Below are positions 22,701 to 33,580 of a stretch of DNA of 64,000 nt, one piece after another (the first letter of the stretch is position 1; the number at the start of each line of letters is the position of its first letter). The stretch covers positions 1,250,878 through 1,314,877 of the forward strand of contig NMRA01000025.1 of assembly GCA_002633005.1 (NCBI GenBank), read 5' to 3'. This DNA is from Phoronis australis (taxonomy: Eukaryota; Phoronida; Phoronidae). The notes under the pieces are model-generated. The model made no database searches, was not told the origin of the DNA, and saw nothing but the letters and a program-made list of their open reading frames with translations. The translations under genes were made by a program, and so were the position numbers.

Positions 22701-25700
22701 TGGGCAAAAAGGTCTGCCTCAGAGAAAAAAAAAGTCCTCGAAAACGAGACAAAAGTCCATTAAAAGGGCAGGAGTTCGGCGAATGCACAAATGCACAATT
22801 TATAGACATCAACGAGCCACGTTTATTTTTAAGTAAAAGATCCACTTTCTCAAAAATTCGAGCCCCCAACATTTTAGGCTGGGTGCGCGCATGAACAAAA
22901 CTTCAAACAGCTACAGCACAATATGCAACTCCCACTAACTGAAACGTTAGTCCAAGTATAATTAAAAGAAACGTTAAATGATTATAAAATAATTTTATCG
23001 CGTTTACCTGAATCCCAATTGTCTTCTGCAGGTTGCATCTTACATTTTTCGCATACGACGTCGGAGGTTTGTGTACCTATGTGTTTTACAAAACTCATTA
23101 ATAGCGAAGCTCAGTGTTCACGATAAATTTGAAAACAACACCCCCACACAACGTCAACTTTTTAAAACATTTCAGGCAGCAACGTGCTAATTGATGTCCG
23201 CTGTCATACAAGCACTGGTTATCGGAACGACTTCGTAAAAAGTAAGGTGCACAGCTGTACCTGTCTCGATTCTTTTTTTTTTGTTTGTCTGCCACTTGCG
23301 GTTTTCCCTTTTACCAACAATTCAACCGGTAAAATATCAGTTAACTCTACAAATGTTGCTTCACAAATACAAAATAGATTTTGATAAAATGAATTCTGAA
23401 ATAATCTAAATTTGCAAAACAAACTCAACGTCAGCTTATGAACCTCTCTAAACAGTCTGTAAAACCCATAAATTGAAGTTAAAAACCAAGTATGCCTATG
23501 TAAACTGAGTAACAACAGTCCACGTGGCATGTTGGCAAAACGCAGAAAATGAAATTTTTGCTGCGGCTTTTATGAGAAATGGCTTTATTGGCACAACTTC
23601 TGGCTAAATCGCATTTTTACAAGAATAGCTACACGGTATTACCAACTTACCATTGTGTTTCACATAGTATCCAGGTGGACATTCCCTGTGCACTAGACAG
23701 CGTCCCTTAGTAGAATCGAACCAAAATCCTTCTTTGCACGAGCAGACTATGTCGTGGGTACATGTGCAATTCTTGGTGATAACACTCAGATGGCGAATCT
23801 TCTCAGGGCATTCGTATCTGCACCGTTTACACTCGGATAAAGTGTTCCACGAATTTGAATAAGACCCCTCCGGGCACTGTGCACAAAGCGTCCGACGGTC
23901 TAATTCACATGGACGAAGGGCAAAATAGCCCGGGGCGCACCTTTCGCAGACAATCCCGTCGTGAACGTACGAAGCCGCAATCTGAAATTTTAAAAATTAA
24001 ATTTTTCTCAAAGAGTTAGGACCACGTGGGGGAATTTACTGCCGTCAATATGAGCAAGGAGTTTTCCCATGAGTCATGAAATTACCATTTGGGGATTTTT
24101 ATCAGGTGTAACCTTGAACTTGGCTGTTACCTGCATGCAGAAATTTTGAAAGCTAATCTAACATCGTTACACATCCCTATTCACTAATAGTTGGGTTGTT
24201 CGAAATAGGCAGCAACGGCACGCCGTGTGAGGGGTGCCAACTGATTTAAAATGGCGGGGCTGCGCGCCACGTCGCCACCTTGTGGCAGAAGCTTAAAGCG
24301 GCTACAAACCCGAATTCCACCGCAAAAAACAACTTTTGATTTATATGACCACTCACCGTTAAAAACTTGGTCTCAATGTCTCCCTTAATCAAAGTTAGAT
24401 GTGATTTCAGGGTTTTATATTGCTTGAGACCTAGCAGTTGGCTTGTTACGGCGGTCACTTTGGGCACTGGCCTAACGTGATCACAACTAGTAACAAGTTG
24501 ACAGTTCACTGCAAACTTAGAAATCACTTCTCATCTTGCGAAAAAATTGTGACAAATTGTTGGCGGCAACTCATCCAAACCAAACGTTGATTGGCTTTTT
24601 TGACGAAACTCTGGTTCATTTTTACAGACCTTCATTTGATCAGTTACGGTAAAACAGACTTTGAACAAAATGCGGGGACTACACCAGAAAGGTTTATACA
24701 AGAAATGTCCCTAACGCCAGAATGCAATGCTTATATCGAAAAGATATTAGGGACACTAAGTAGTAATTATAAATTAGAGAACAAAACAATTAGTTTCCTT
24801 CAGTAACATTTTTCCACTCGAATATGGAAATTTCAAGGTTTTGATAAAATATGAAAATTGGACCTGAGCTGTCGACGTTACATGAATAAACTGTTTACAA
24901 GGAAAACACTCGTATGCGGGTTTTTGCATCGCACAGCAGTGCCCTGATCAGCTTTCACCAGGATCAATGAGCAGCGTCAGAGGCGAGCATAGTGGCGATA
25001 AGCGCATTGTCCGATGCTAGCAATTACCCAGCCATAAATTACAGTACTGAAACATCTCTGCCTGACGAATTTTCAAAATACAAAAAACTCAATTTCGTTC
25101 GTTAAAAATAAACATTCAACTGGAAAAACAGCAGTGTGGGGTTTTCGATTTTTAACATTCGATGACATAAGCTAAAAACCACAAACATTCATTTAGCGGA
25201 TTGAAGAAACAATCGTGCCTATTCATATGCTAGGAGAATTTACAAACAAGGACATGAATTAACGATATCAGATACCACAATCAAAATCTGCCACTGTTTC
25301 GGCACCAAACCGTTACCGGTAAAAACGCTATAAAACACTGGAGAATTAAGAATAAAATGACGAAAACTGGTGTGAAACATATTTAAATACGAAGTTCGTT
25401 TGGGAAGAAGCCCCCTATCAAGATGAACCCAAGTAATAGTTTTTAGTCAGTTTGTAATATGCTCGATTAAAACTGTGTACCTTTTACATTTCAAGCCGTA
25501 CAACTCTGTGAAAATCAATTTCGGTGCAATAAAAAGTAGGGCTATGGATTACCATTCCGCTTCATGAGCCTCGGGCTACAAGAATACAAAGGGCGTGCTG
25601 AATAGGCACCATAAAAGTTGGTTAAAAAGGGAATCTCAGTGGCGAGCAGCTTAAATGGAACTCATAAAATCAGTTACGCGCGTTCAGCGCATAGAAAATA

Positions 25701-27833
25701 TCAAGTGCCGTCTTATTTCTGTTCGTACATGTAAAAATAAACCAACAATAATGAATCAAATGAAATTTTCGGATATAACCACATCCTTTCTCAACAGAAA
25801 CAAAAATCAATTAAAGTCAACCACGATATAACAAATGAAATGTGGCGTAATGAAAGTATTAAAGAAGTCTTTATGTTTAATCCATTGCCTTCAAGTGTGT
25901 TAAGTTTAGCTATCCAAATTTGTTCTCTTTCGAGTCTATGAGGGGTATTAGGATATTGACGTTGTAAAGAAAGATCTTGATTATGGTTTTTGGAATCGAA
26001 ATGATTACCTATTGTGTCAGGTATGTTTTTATGTACTATGTTAAAGCTATAATTGCGAAATCGAGTTTGTAAATTATGTTGAATTTGTCCTACGTATTGG
26101 ATGGAATATTTTTGCAGGTTTTTTAAGTAAATAATATTGGTGGTGGCGGTGCAGTCAGAATAATTCTTTATTTCGAATTTTTCATTGGTCTGAGATGACT
26201 GGAAGTATTGTTGTTGATAAAGTTACCCATTTTGCATCTAGATTTGTTACATTGTGTGCTGCCAATAGTCAGTTTGATTTTTATTGTCTATATTTGCTCT
26301 AACTAAATATTTTAGACTATTTTACGTTTTCTCCAAGAAATTATAGGCGGATTAAGAAATAGGTTTTTCATTTGACGGGAAATATGCAGAGTGAAAAGAT
26401 GTTTTCTGAAGACGTGACTAATTCCGTTTAAGAATATATTGGTTATGGAAGGTATTCTATAATTAGTATTGGGGACTGTCTTTCGTTTTAGTTCTTGAAG
26501 ATTCATCTTTTGTGATTGAGCCAACATTGCAACTTATACACAAAGTCAGGCCTGCAGCCAGATGAGGGGTTCGGGGGGAGGGGGTAGGGGGGGAGCTCGA
26601 TCTAACCCACTGCTCCGCCGAAAATGTCCAGCCCCAACCTATCTGCTGCGGCGGTAAGGATATAGTTCAGAACAACAACAAAGACTGTGTTTCCGCTGAG
26701 CATACGTAAATTCACTGCAGTTCTTGTTGTTCAAAAACAGACGTTCCCGTTTAGATGTGTTTTCCTGCAGAAAACGCCAACGTGAGCAGGGCTGCTTGTC
26801 CACAGTATTCTGAATCAAGGCCTAAGTCTATCAATTAATTTTTGGTCAATGAAAAAGGCTTCTCTCATGTGGACAGTAAATTAGCATAGTGCACTGACGA
26901 CCTCGGAGACTTCATACAAGCAACAGACTCATGGAAAAGGTGTCCTACTCCAGAAATACACAAAAGGAGTAGTCTTCAGTCAGAAAGGTGAACGTGCAGA
27001 TAAAGGAAAATAGGCACAATCCCAAGGTGATTAAGAACTAAAGCGACTTTTCATTGCCGTCGCCAGTTTATTGCATTGAAAAGAGATTTTGAAAGATTTG
27101 TAGACGGGCTATCCAGAAAATTATACCTATGATGAAACATTTACAACAACCGAAAATGAAGAACCCCATGTATACATGTACTTCGGCTTAAATTCAAAAA
27201 TGAATTTTTGAGATTACTGAAAAACACGTCTGACAACTGGATATTGTAAAGGAAATAAAAGATGAAAAAACTTCCGTTATTGCTAACAGCAGTTTGAAAA
27301 AGTTCGCTCAATATGAATTATTGCCGTCCTCGATTTATTCCTCAGTGTTTGTACATTTCGAATAATCATAGTACTAATTTCTCTGTGAACACTCTTAAGT
27401 TGCCCGACGTCCCAGAAGAACAATGTCGTCTATTCATGACATCATGTCCTCATGTCTTAGTGAAGAAAAACCCAGTAAACCATTCTGTTGGTTATCAATG
27501 TGAAACTACATATGCATAGGACTGTAGTGTCAATCTAGCGTAAGATAAGAAACCAAAAGAGAATATGCATTCCGGAATCGTTGAAAAATGTTCGGAAACG
27601 ACAGTCAGTTTATTTGTTCCATTTTGGTGTTCGAGCTCATAAACATTCATATAAACCACAGCAGTATGAAATATTAAATGATACGTCTCGAAAACAGGCC
27701 GAAAAATTTCGCGGGATACCAGAAATCCTTTGTGTATGGTTGTTACTCGTCACACGTACTGGCAGCTGCCACTTACCTTAACAAAGATAACTAACAACAA
27801 AGAAGTCCTCATCATTCCCATGACGTTTGCCAT
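13777..27833 (-). CDS. TNFR-ZU5-UPA-Death domain transmembrane receptor (nine exons)
   Basis: Minus-strand exons: 27833-27777, 23981-23651, 23076-23008, 21849-21767, 21347-20448, 19560-19408, 16392-16180, 15583-15432, 13942-13777. All have GT-AG borders, phases match throughout, and the sum (2124 bp) is 707 codons plus stop. Order: signal peptide (RTSLLLVIFV, about 9-23); TNFR cysteine-rich repeats (about 30-145; CAQCPEGSYS, CSCKEGFWF, ECPPGYYV, SDVVCEKC), most like osteoprotegerin/TNFR1-type CRDs; membrane helix 162-186 followed by KKRK; a ~110-aa juxtamembrane linker; ZU5 (about 296-434, starting EEGGTLAVSPSATLLIP); UPA (about 435-602); Death domain (about 610-700; DADWSTLVDVLA, CEDWKQRNPDKM). 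An HFS motif at 428-430 ends ZU5, the position where PIDD cleaves itself. Known UNC5 receptors join ZU5-UPA-DD to Ig/thrombospondin repeats, and p75NTR joins TNFR to a bare DD; this protein combines parts of both. A further CRD exon could hide in the 22383-22489 gap. Confidence 0.85.
15432..15583 (-). CDS. Exon 8 of the receptor: first half of the Death domain
   Basis: Acceptor TTGGCAG, then 152 bp open in phase 0 and a GTAAAT donor in phase 2. It encodes the first helices, with DADWSTLVDVLARKM, FGNNLGFEEGEI and the break inside the Arg codon before HPNEKEE of the last exon. Splitting the Death domain across two exons is common in animal genes. Confidence 0.8.
17684..18506 (-). mobile_element. 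LINE reverse-transcriptase C-terminal fragment
   Basis: Minus-strand pieces in more than one frame read LKFFKQLLGV, GELGRYPIYVKLFVKLIKYW, then IAKLRCSNHN, EKGRHAPV and CVSLIEDVYHFICVC. This is the post-RT region and cysteine motif of non-LTR retrotransposon ORF2 proteins. Frameshifts near 18000-18210 show decay. It lies in the intron between UPA exons of the receptor gene, in the same orientation. Confidence 0.8.
20111..20237. mobile_element. Short MITE, GTTCAGTA/TACTGAAC family (copy in receptor intron)
   Basis: Ends GTAGAATTTAGTAACTC and, inward from the right, GTAGAGTTCAGTAACTC (15 of 17 match) enclose about 127 bp. The internal CACGTGATTTTGGCTAGAT is shared, inverted, with 28498-28629 and, diverged, with about 985-1000. 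Confidence 0.6.
22383..22489. other. Assembly gap beside a (CA)n tract
   Basis: A run of 107 N, followed directly by a C run and a (CA)n microsatellite (22490-22518). It lies in a receptor intron, between the last recognised TNFR exon and the transmembrane exon. Confidence 0.99.
22639..22893. mobile_element. MITE, family with CATGCGCGCACCC ends (copy 2)
   Basis: Terminal inverted repeats CATGCGCGCACCC and GGGTGCGCGCATG match over 13 bp and bound 255 bp. The interior shares AAAGTGGGCAAA, AGTCCTCGAAAACGAGAC and AAAAGTCC with copies 1 and 3 in the inverse orientation. No target duplication is clear. Confidence 0.8.
25865..26530 (-). mobile_element. Penelope-like element fragment (RT end plus GIY-YIG nuclease)
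   Basis: The minus strand encodes NPPIISWRKRK from the RT-to-nuclease linker (about 26530-26310), then TNIIYL, SIQYVGQIQHNLQTRF, GNHFDSKNHN and LEREQIWIAKLNTLEG. This spacing is that of a GIY-YIG endonuclease (YI...YVG...R...F...E) fused to reverse transcriptase in Penelope-like elements. A frame break separates the pieces, and most of the RT is missing. It sits in intron 1 of the receptor gene. Confidence 0.7.
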
Positions 27834-28092
27834 CTCTTTGGCAGCTGCTGTAGGACAGACTTACTTGACAAATCGTCATCTGCGAACTGACTGACAAGCA
27901 AACGGGGAAATACCGAAGTCACCTCAGCAGTGGGAAATTCCCACGTGAAGCGCCCCCGTTTGGCAAAAAGATATCGAGAGGATTGGTGGAGGAAGTTAGC
28001 ATCGAAGGATTGACCTCCCAAGAAAGGCACAGATTGGTCCCATCTACACAATAATTGTCTTTTACTTTTAATTCTACGCCCGTTCACTCCCG

Positions 28093-28268
28093 TGGCCGGC
28101 GGAGCGCGTACGGTCATCACCTTTATAAACTCCAGCCGGTGTCACGGGAAAAACCTTTGCCGGGAAAAACCTTTGCTAAGGCACCTTAGTCCGCATGCGC
28201 GGAAATGGGCAAATCTTTTTCTCGTCGTCGAGACGGGAAAAACAATTGCCGGGAAAAACCTTTGCTCT
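28093..28268 (-). promoter_or_regulatory. Candidate promoter of the TNFR-ZU5-Death receptor
   Basis: On the minus strand a TATAAAG (28127-28121) lies about 290 bp upstream of the start codon at 27833, placing transcription start near 28093. Directly upstream are four copies of a ~17-bp unit containing GGGAAAAACC on the plus strand (28145, 28161 and 28250 exact; 28233 reads GGGAAAAACAA). GGGWWWWWCC resembles Rel/Dorsal-type sites. The whole block is GC- and CpG-richer than its surroundings. Function is inferred. Confidence 0.45.
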
Positions 28269-28269
28269 G

Positions 28270-30176
28270 GTTGAGCCTTATTGCGTGTGTTTTAAAATTT
28301 AATCAAATGTTAATGCGGTGTTTGTAGATTTAATATTGCAACTATTTACTGCTCTTATGCTTCAAGTGTTGGCTTATTTTGTGGTAATTTAAGGACAACG
28401 AGGGCATATCGTAGTGCAAGGGGAGTGTCTCGGGAAATACATTTGCCATATTACAGCTAGTCAAAGTTCGTTTAATAATAGTGGTCATACAGGCGTGCGT
28501 TCAGTAGATGCTAGGACCTACGCTAGGACCTAGATAAAATCTAGCCAAAGTCACGTGATCTCATTTAAAATACACCTTATCTCGCAGACGTCTTGCTTAG
28601 CGAGGCCAACTCGATAGCGTTACTGAACGGGAGGCGGGACTGTACGTTATACTCATAATTTGTTAATAAATAAAATTTGACAGGAAGCTCCAGTCACTGA
28701 GAGCCCTGCCCTCGAAGAGACTATTGGCTTTTGTCTTATGGCTCTCAGCTGATACACAGGATGGCCTAGACTATGAAACACAAAGCTGAACTTCGCTGGA
28801 AAATCTGTCAACACTACCCGAAGTCACATAACGCTAAATCGTCGCGAGATGAGAGACCGTCTGGAGTTGGTATACGGTGCAACTCCGGACGGTCTGGGCT
28901 CAACTGAGAAAACCATAGTTCTACTGTGAGTCTACACCAATGTGACAAAACGAGAGTAGTTGACGCATCCAGTCACTCGATCTGCAGGTATCATTATCTC
29001 TTTTATGACAAACAACATGTGACTGGACGACAAAGCCTTTTCAAATTAGTGTAGATAATTCAGTGGAGCGGCGCCCCTGATGTCCCTGTCAAGTCCTCAT
29101 GACAATTCCACGTTATGAAAAGACAATTGAAAAAATCGACTCAGCTCGGCTAGACAGGCAGAACACAAAATTTTTCGAGAGACGCAAAAGACAAAATTAA
29201 ACTTTTGGATACTCGTAGCCAAAAATCGGACTTTTGGCTAAAGTCAAAAGACAAACTCTAGTATAGTCAGTCCTGAAACAGGGAGCTTCACATTCGTGAA
29301 CGAGGCCCCAACATCTGGCCACACCCTAAAATGCCCCCATAATGCGTTTGAAAGTAAGCTTGATACTCGATGTACAAGCCGATTTAAAATGATGAATCGT
29401 GCAATACTGATTACCACGTGTCGTGCCAAGATTATCAACATTGCATATTTTGCTTGAAACCAAAAGGGCGGGGTCCAAAAAATTGAACATTCGCGGTAAC
29501 TCAGATCCAATATCCATATCTATTATTGAGTATGTGTCAATCATCACTAAACGATATATGTAGGATAAAATACCGTTCTGATCGGGTCACATAGACGACC
29601 GCAGAATCACCTAAACATCTCTCTGATGGTTTAAGTAATTAGACTAGATCTTTTTAATTTTTAAAAAAATTCTGTGAACTATATTTTTTGTTTAATGTGG
29701 TGATGATTCAGTGGAATGTAATTTAATAGTTTTTTTGGAAGATATCTCCTGAAAAATTTTCGTCAAACAACTACATTACAACCCGGCTCCCGTGTAGTCC
29801 GTATTCCACCCGTTACTGGTTTTCAGAGGTCTGGTATCAATCTTTCTTTTGTTAATTGCTAGGCTCATTATTTTGTCCGATGTCACCACGAAAACGTCTA
29901 TTACCTACCACGATGAATGTATACATGGTATCGACTCAAAACTGTGGCCAACAAATAAAAATCCATCGCAGCGTTTGGGCCAATCATTTTGTCTCATCTC
30001 TTCCTCGAGCAGAGAAGTTGTCTGCACTAAATTTTCACGATTCAGAAGCCAAATTTCAATTGCTGTCCTTGACATTTTAATTCATTTTCAAACAGTATTT
30101 TATCACCGATAATGCAGTAATTTTCCTGTTCAACAATAGGAGCTTAGATCAACTTTCTTGATATCAAGAGCGAACA
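28270..30176. other. No gene recognised; one short MITE
   Basis: Intergenic sequence upstream of the receptor. Apart from the MITE at 28498-28629 I see no exon chain, RNA gene or array. Confidence 0.35.
28498..28629. mobile_element. Short MITE, GTTCAGTA/TACTGAAC family (second copy)
   Basis: Ends CGTTCAGTA and TACTGAACG form a perfect 9-bp inverted pair. Internal TCTAGCCAAAGTCACGTGAT matches the complement of the motif in the 20111-20237 copy. Confidence 0.55.
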
Positions 30177-30414
30177 TTAACGAAGGCGACTAGACACCGA
30201 CATTAGGCGAAGTGGGCAAAGAGGTCCGCCTCTGAGAAACAAAAAGTCCAAGAAAATGAGACAAAAGTCCCCTAAACAAGCACAAACGCGCAATTCACAG
30301 TGTTGTCCTTTTTGTTTTTTGTGTTTTTTTTTGCCCGCCTTTTTGTTACCAAAAAGGTTTACAACCGGCAAGAATTTGAGCCTCAGTCCCCATCGGTCAG
30401 TGGGTGCGCGCATG
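30177..30414. mobile_element. MITE, family with GGGTGCGCGCATG end (copy 3, left end lost)
   Basis: The right end GGGTGCGCGCATG is intact at 30402-30414. The interior has GGCGAAGTGGGCAAAGAGG, AAAAGTCC and TTTTTGTTACCAAAA in common with copy 1. The matching left end is not recognisable. Confidence 0.7.
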
Positions 30415-30419
30415 TATTA

Positions 30420-33400
30420 TTAAACTTGTGATATGATTTAGTGAAGTGCAAATTTTTATCAACGTGAACGTGCTTTTTAGTGAACTTTTCAAGTTTCCTC
30501 GTGTATTCCAAGTTCAAGCATACGCGATCCTGAGAAGTATCGATCCTCCGAGTCAGTAGTTCACGCACTGGCTCAGCACAGGCCTGCGACATCAAGGGTT
30601 AGTTACGGCATCGGCTAATAGGTTTCGCTGCACCAACATGGCTGAATACGTGTAATGGCTCACAGTTAGCACTATTTTTATTCACGAATCGCCATAAACA
30701 GGTTAGTGTTCTTTTAGGAAGGTGTCGACGAAAGCATTTATTTTGAAAGTAAATAATCTGGTCGCCTTGTGGCGATTTTCTCTGCAGGCGTGATCGCCCT
30801 GGCAGCTTCTGATCGTCCCCACGATCGGAAGCTGAGGACGCCTGTGGCTGTGCATCTGACTGTGTCAAGAGAAAGGTTCCATAGATAGGCCTAATACTAG
30901 ACACGTAACCCGTTTGGCCGCAGTAGAGATGGTGACCATCCCATAGGCCCTCCATACTGTATGAAAACCTCTTTCGAACACAACTCTGTGTTACGGTTTT
31001 ACGTGGGTTTATTCTAGAGATCTACAAGATATGTATCTATTCACTATGCTGTCTAACTCTCAACTGAAAACTTGTTTGTCAGAACTAAAGATCATATGCT
31101 CATGAGTCATAATCAGATTTCAGAGAATTGTTTTGCACAACTTACACAATCTATGATTCTAGCTACCAGTGCCATATAAGGTTATGTTTTGGACTCTGCA
31201 AGTTTAATGAAAACCACGAACATAACACATACGACGAAAACTTTTTGGCAAATTATGCCTCACACTGATTAAACCATCAAAGTCACTTCTATGGCCTTTT
31301 CCAAATATTGTTACTACGCTCTTAGAATCTTAGATATTTAAATTATCACATATTTGGAAATTAATGTATCATATCGTAATGTATCGTATCGTATTGCTAA
31401 AGACCTTAATTGCTAGTCAAGCCCGCCCATTGACTTATCTGGACTGGCTGGGTAGCCTCTATCGTCCGAAGGAGAATGCCACCACTTTTTTGTATCAATT
31501 TAGATCGAGGTAGTTCCACTCGATAACTATAGCAATTAAAAAGTTCAGTTCTTTTACCTGACGGAGGTGCTGAAATTAACCGATGACATCGTAGTATCTA
31601 AAACAGTCTGTTCAGCAGTTCAGAAGAGGCTTACTGGTGAGTGGTGAGCTGGTTATCGCTTGACGTCATCGTTTTACACCAATAAATTATCAAAATTCGA
31701 TGCAAAAACCTTGTAAATACATTGAGTTTTTAAACAAATGAGTTGTTTTATTTCGCTGTTACGGATTTATAGAAATTTTGAACATACTGTAGCTAAACCA
31801 ACTTACCGAGGCCAGTCGCGGGAAGTTTGGATCTGTTCAGTGATAAATTAGACTAATAATTCTTCTGTGAAATGCAGACAGGGGAGCATAGCCGTGTAGG
31901 CTTGCGAATTTTTTCAGTTCTAAACACACAAAACACTTGTTAAAACCCAGTCGCTCAGAACACGATTGGGCCCATCGCGGACTGGAGACATCACGGACAT
32001 AAACCAGCTGGCTGCCAAAGTTAGAAACTAAACTTCCAGTCACGAAAAGTCTAGAGACTAGTGAACCAAAGAAATAACATGCACATGGATATTTTCGAGA
32101 ATTGGCTGCGAAATTGCACATTTACTAACTCATTGGAGGCCACGAAGTCAGGTTCCCCTTCCACAGAGCTCATGACAGCGTTTTTCCGTTCACAGGCAAA
32201 TCACAATCAAGGTCGATATTCAGTAGCCACTTTTGGTGAAAAATGAAGGTTGTCATATATATAAAAGCTGGGTTATTTTAAAGTACCTTCATTTCAGGTT
32301 TGTAATCTAAAATATTTTTGCACAAGAACCACCGAATAAAATTTTATGGCGCAATGCATCACAGTTGTACAAAAGGGTACGTACACTACAACTTGTGGTC
32401 ACAGCCAACTTCTACCATGCAAAAATTCATAAGGTAGTTGTTAATTTAACAAGTTCTTGATCAAATTGAATAAGTATCACATACCAAAGTAAGAAATTTT
32501 ATTAACATGCTGATCAAGTTGTTCTAGATGATGATACATTGTGTATCTTAACACAGTATAATGACAACCTCCTCTCTTGCAATATGATTCTTACAAAAAG
32601 AAAATGACAAGTAAACTACTTTTTTCAAAAACTTTATTGGTGCTATTTGCCTAGTTTTCAATACATTCATCAGTTGGTCAAAATCGTTAAAGCAATGCTG
32701 GGCCCAGTGTTCCACTTGTAAACAGTATAAAATGATACTGGTTGGGGGGTACCTATACACTACGCAGTCAATCAACTTCAAATTGTTTGACTAAGTTACA
32801 AATTTATGGGATGGTCTCAAGTTTTGTGCTGCCTCTACTTGTTGGTTTGTTGCAAGTTGTCTTGAGAGATAGTGAATCTGCCTCTGCCTTATCAATTGTC
32901 TCATGACATATTTTCTAGGATGTTACTAGCCAAGACCTGTGTGGCATTTTATTGCCCACAAATTTGACAATGTCCATTTTTTGTTGTCAGACTGGATGCA
33001 TTTTGGAAATATCAGTACTTATTGTTCATGAGAACAGCAGTATGTAAACGTATACTTGTGGACAATACTTTATAGCACAGAGGTTGAAGGTACGTACACT
33101 ACACAGGGGTATGTACACTACATTTCAATGACATGTCACGTTTGTAACTAAATACTAAGAATCTACTGAGAGTTAGTTAATTTACTAAATTAATTCAAAG
33201 AGAAAAAATAAAAAGCACAGCATTCATGTGCATATCTGCCGTACTTTGAAAATAGGCACAAATTAAAATATAGGGTTACGTACACTACACAAATGCTAAT
33301 ATTTCACTCAAAACAAATGTAATTGTAATAAACACCCTTTTAAAGTGTACACAACATGACTCTAGTACCTCAAAATAAATTTTATTATTATATCTTACTT

Positions 33401-33580
33401 AATTTTAGTGCCATTAGTGCACAACTCATAAAGAAACACGCAAAATTTTAAAAAAAATAATAAATATGTTTACGTCATGGGTTGAACCCAAGTCGTTCGC
33501 CATACTGTTTGGATTAGAGACACAGTGTATAGAGTGAAGTGAAAGCAAGGTTTATTTACGTCGAAAAGGTTCGTAGAGGT
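30420..33580. other. No gene recognised; dispersed repeat fragments
   Basis: 30430-30515 is a diverged copy of the inner part of the 16-354 element. 31254-31283 is a solo end of the MITE found whole at 49390-49652. Motif GTACGTACACTACA or close variants recur near 32379, 32748, 33090, 33108 and 33276. No coding exon chain is supported. Confidence 0.4.

Noticed and set aside
29244-29547. Minus-strand open frames of 73-88 codons
   Set aside because: No recognisable domain, compositionally random, no exon context.
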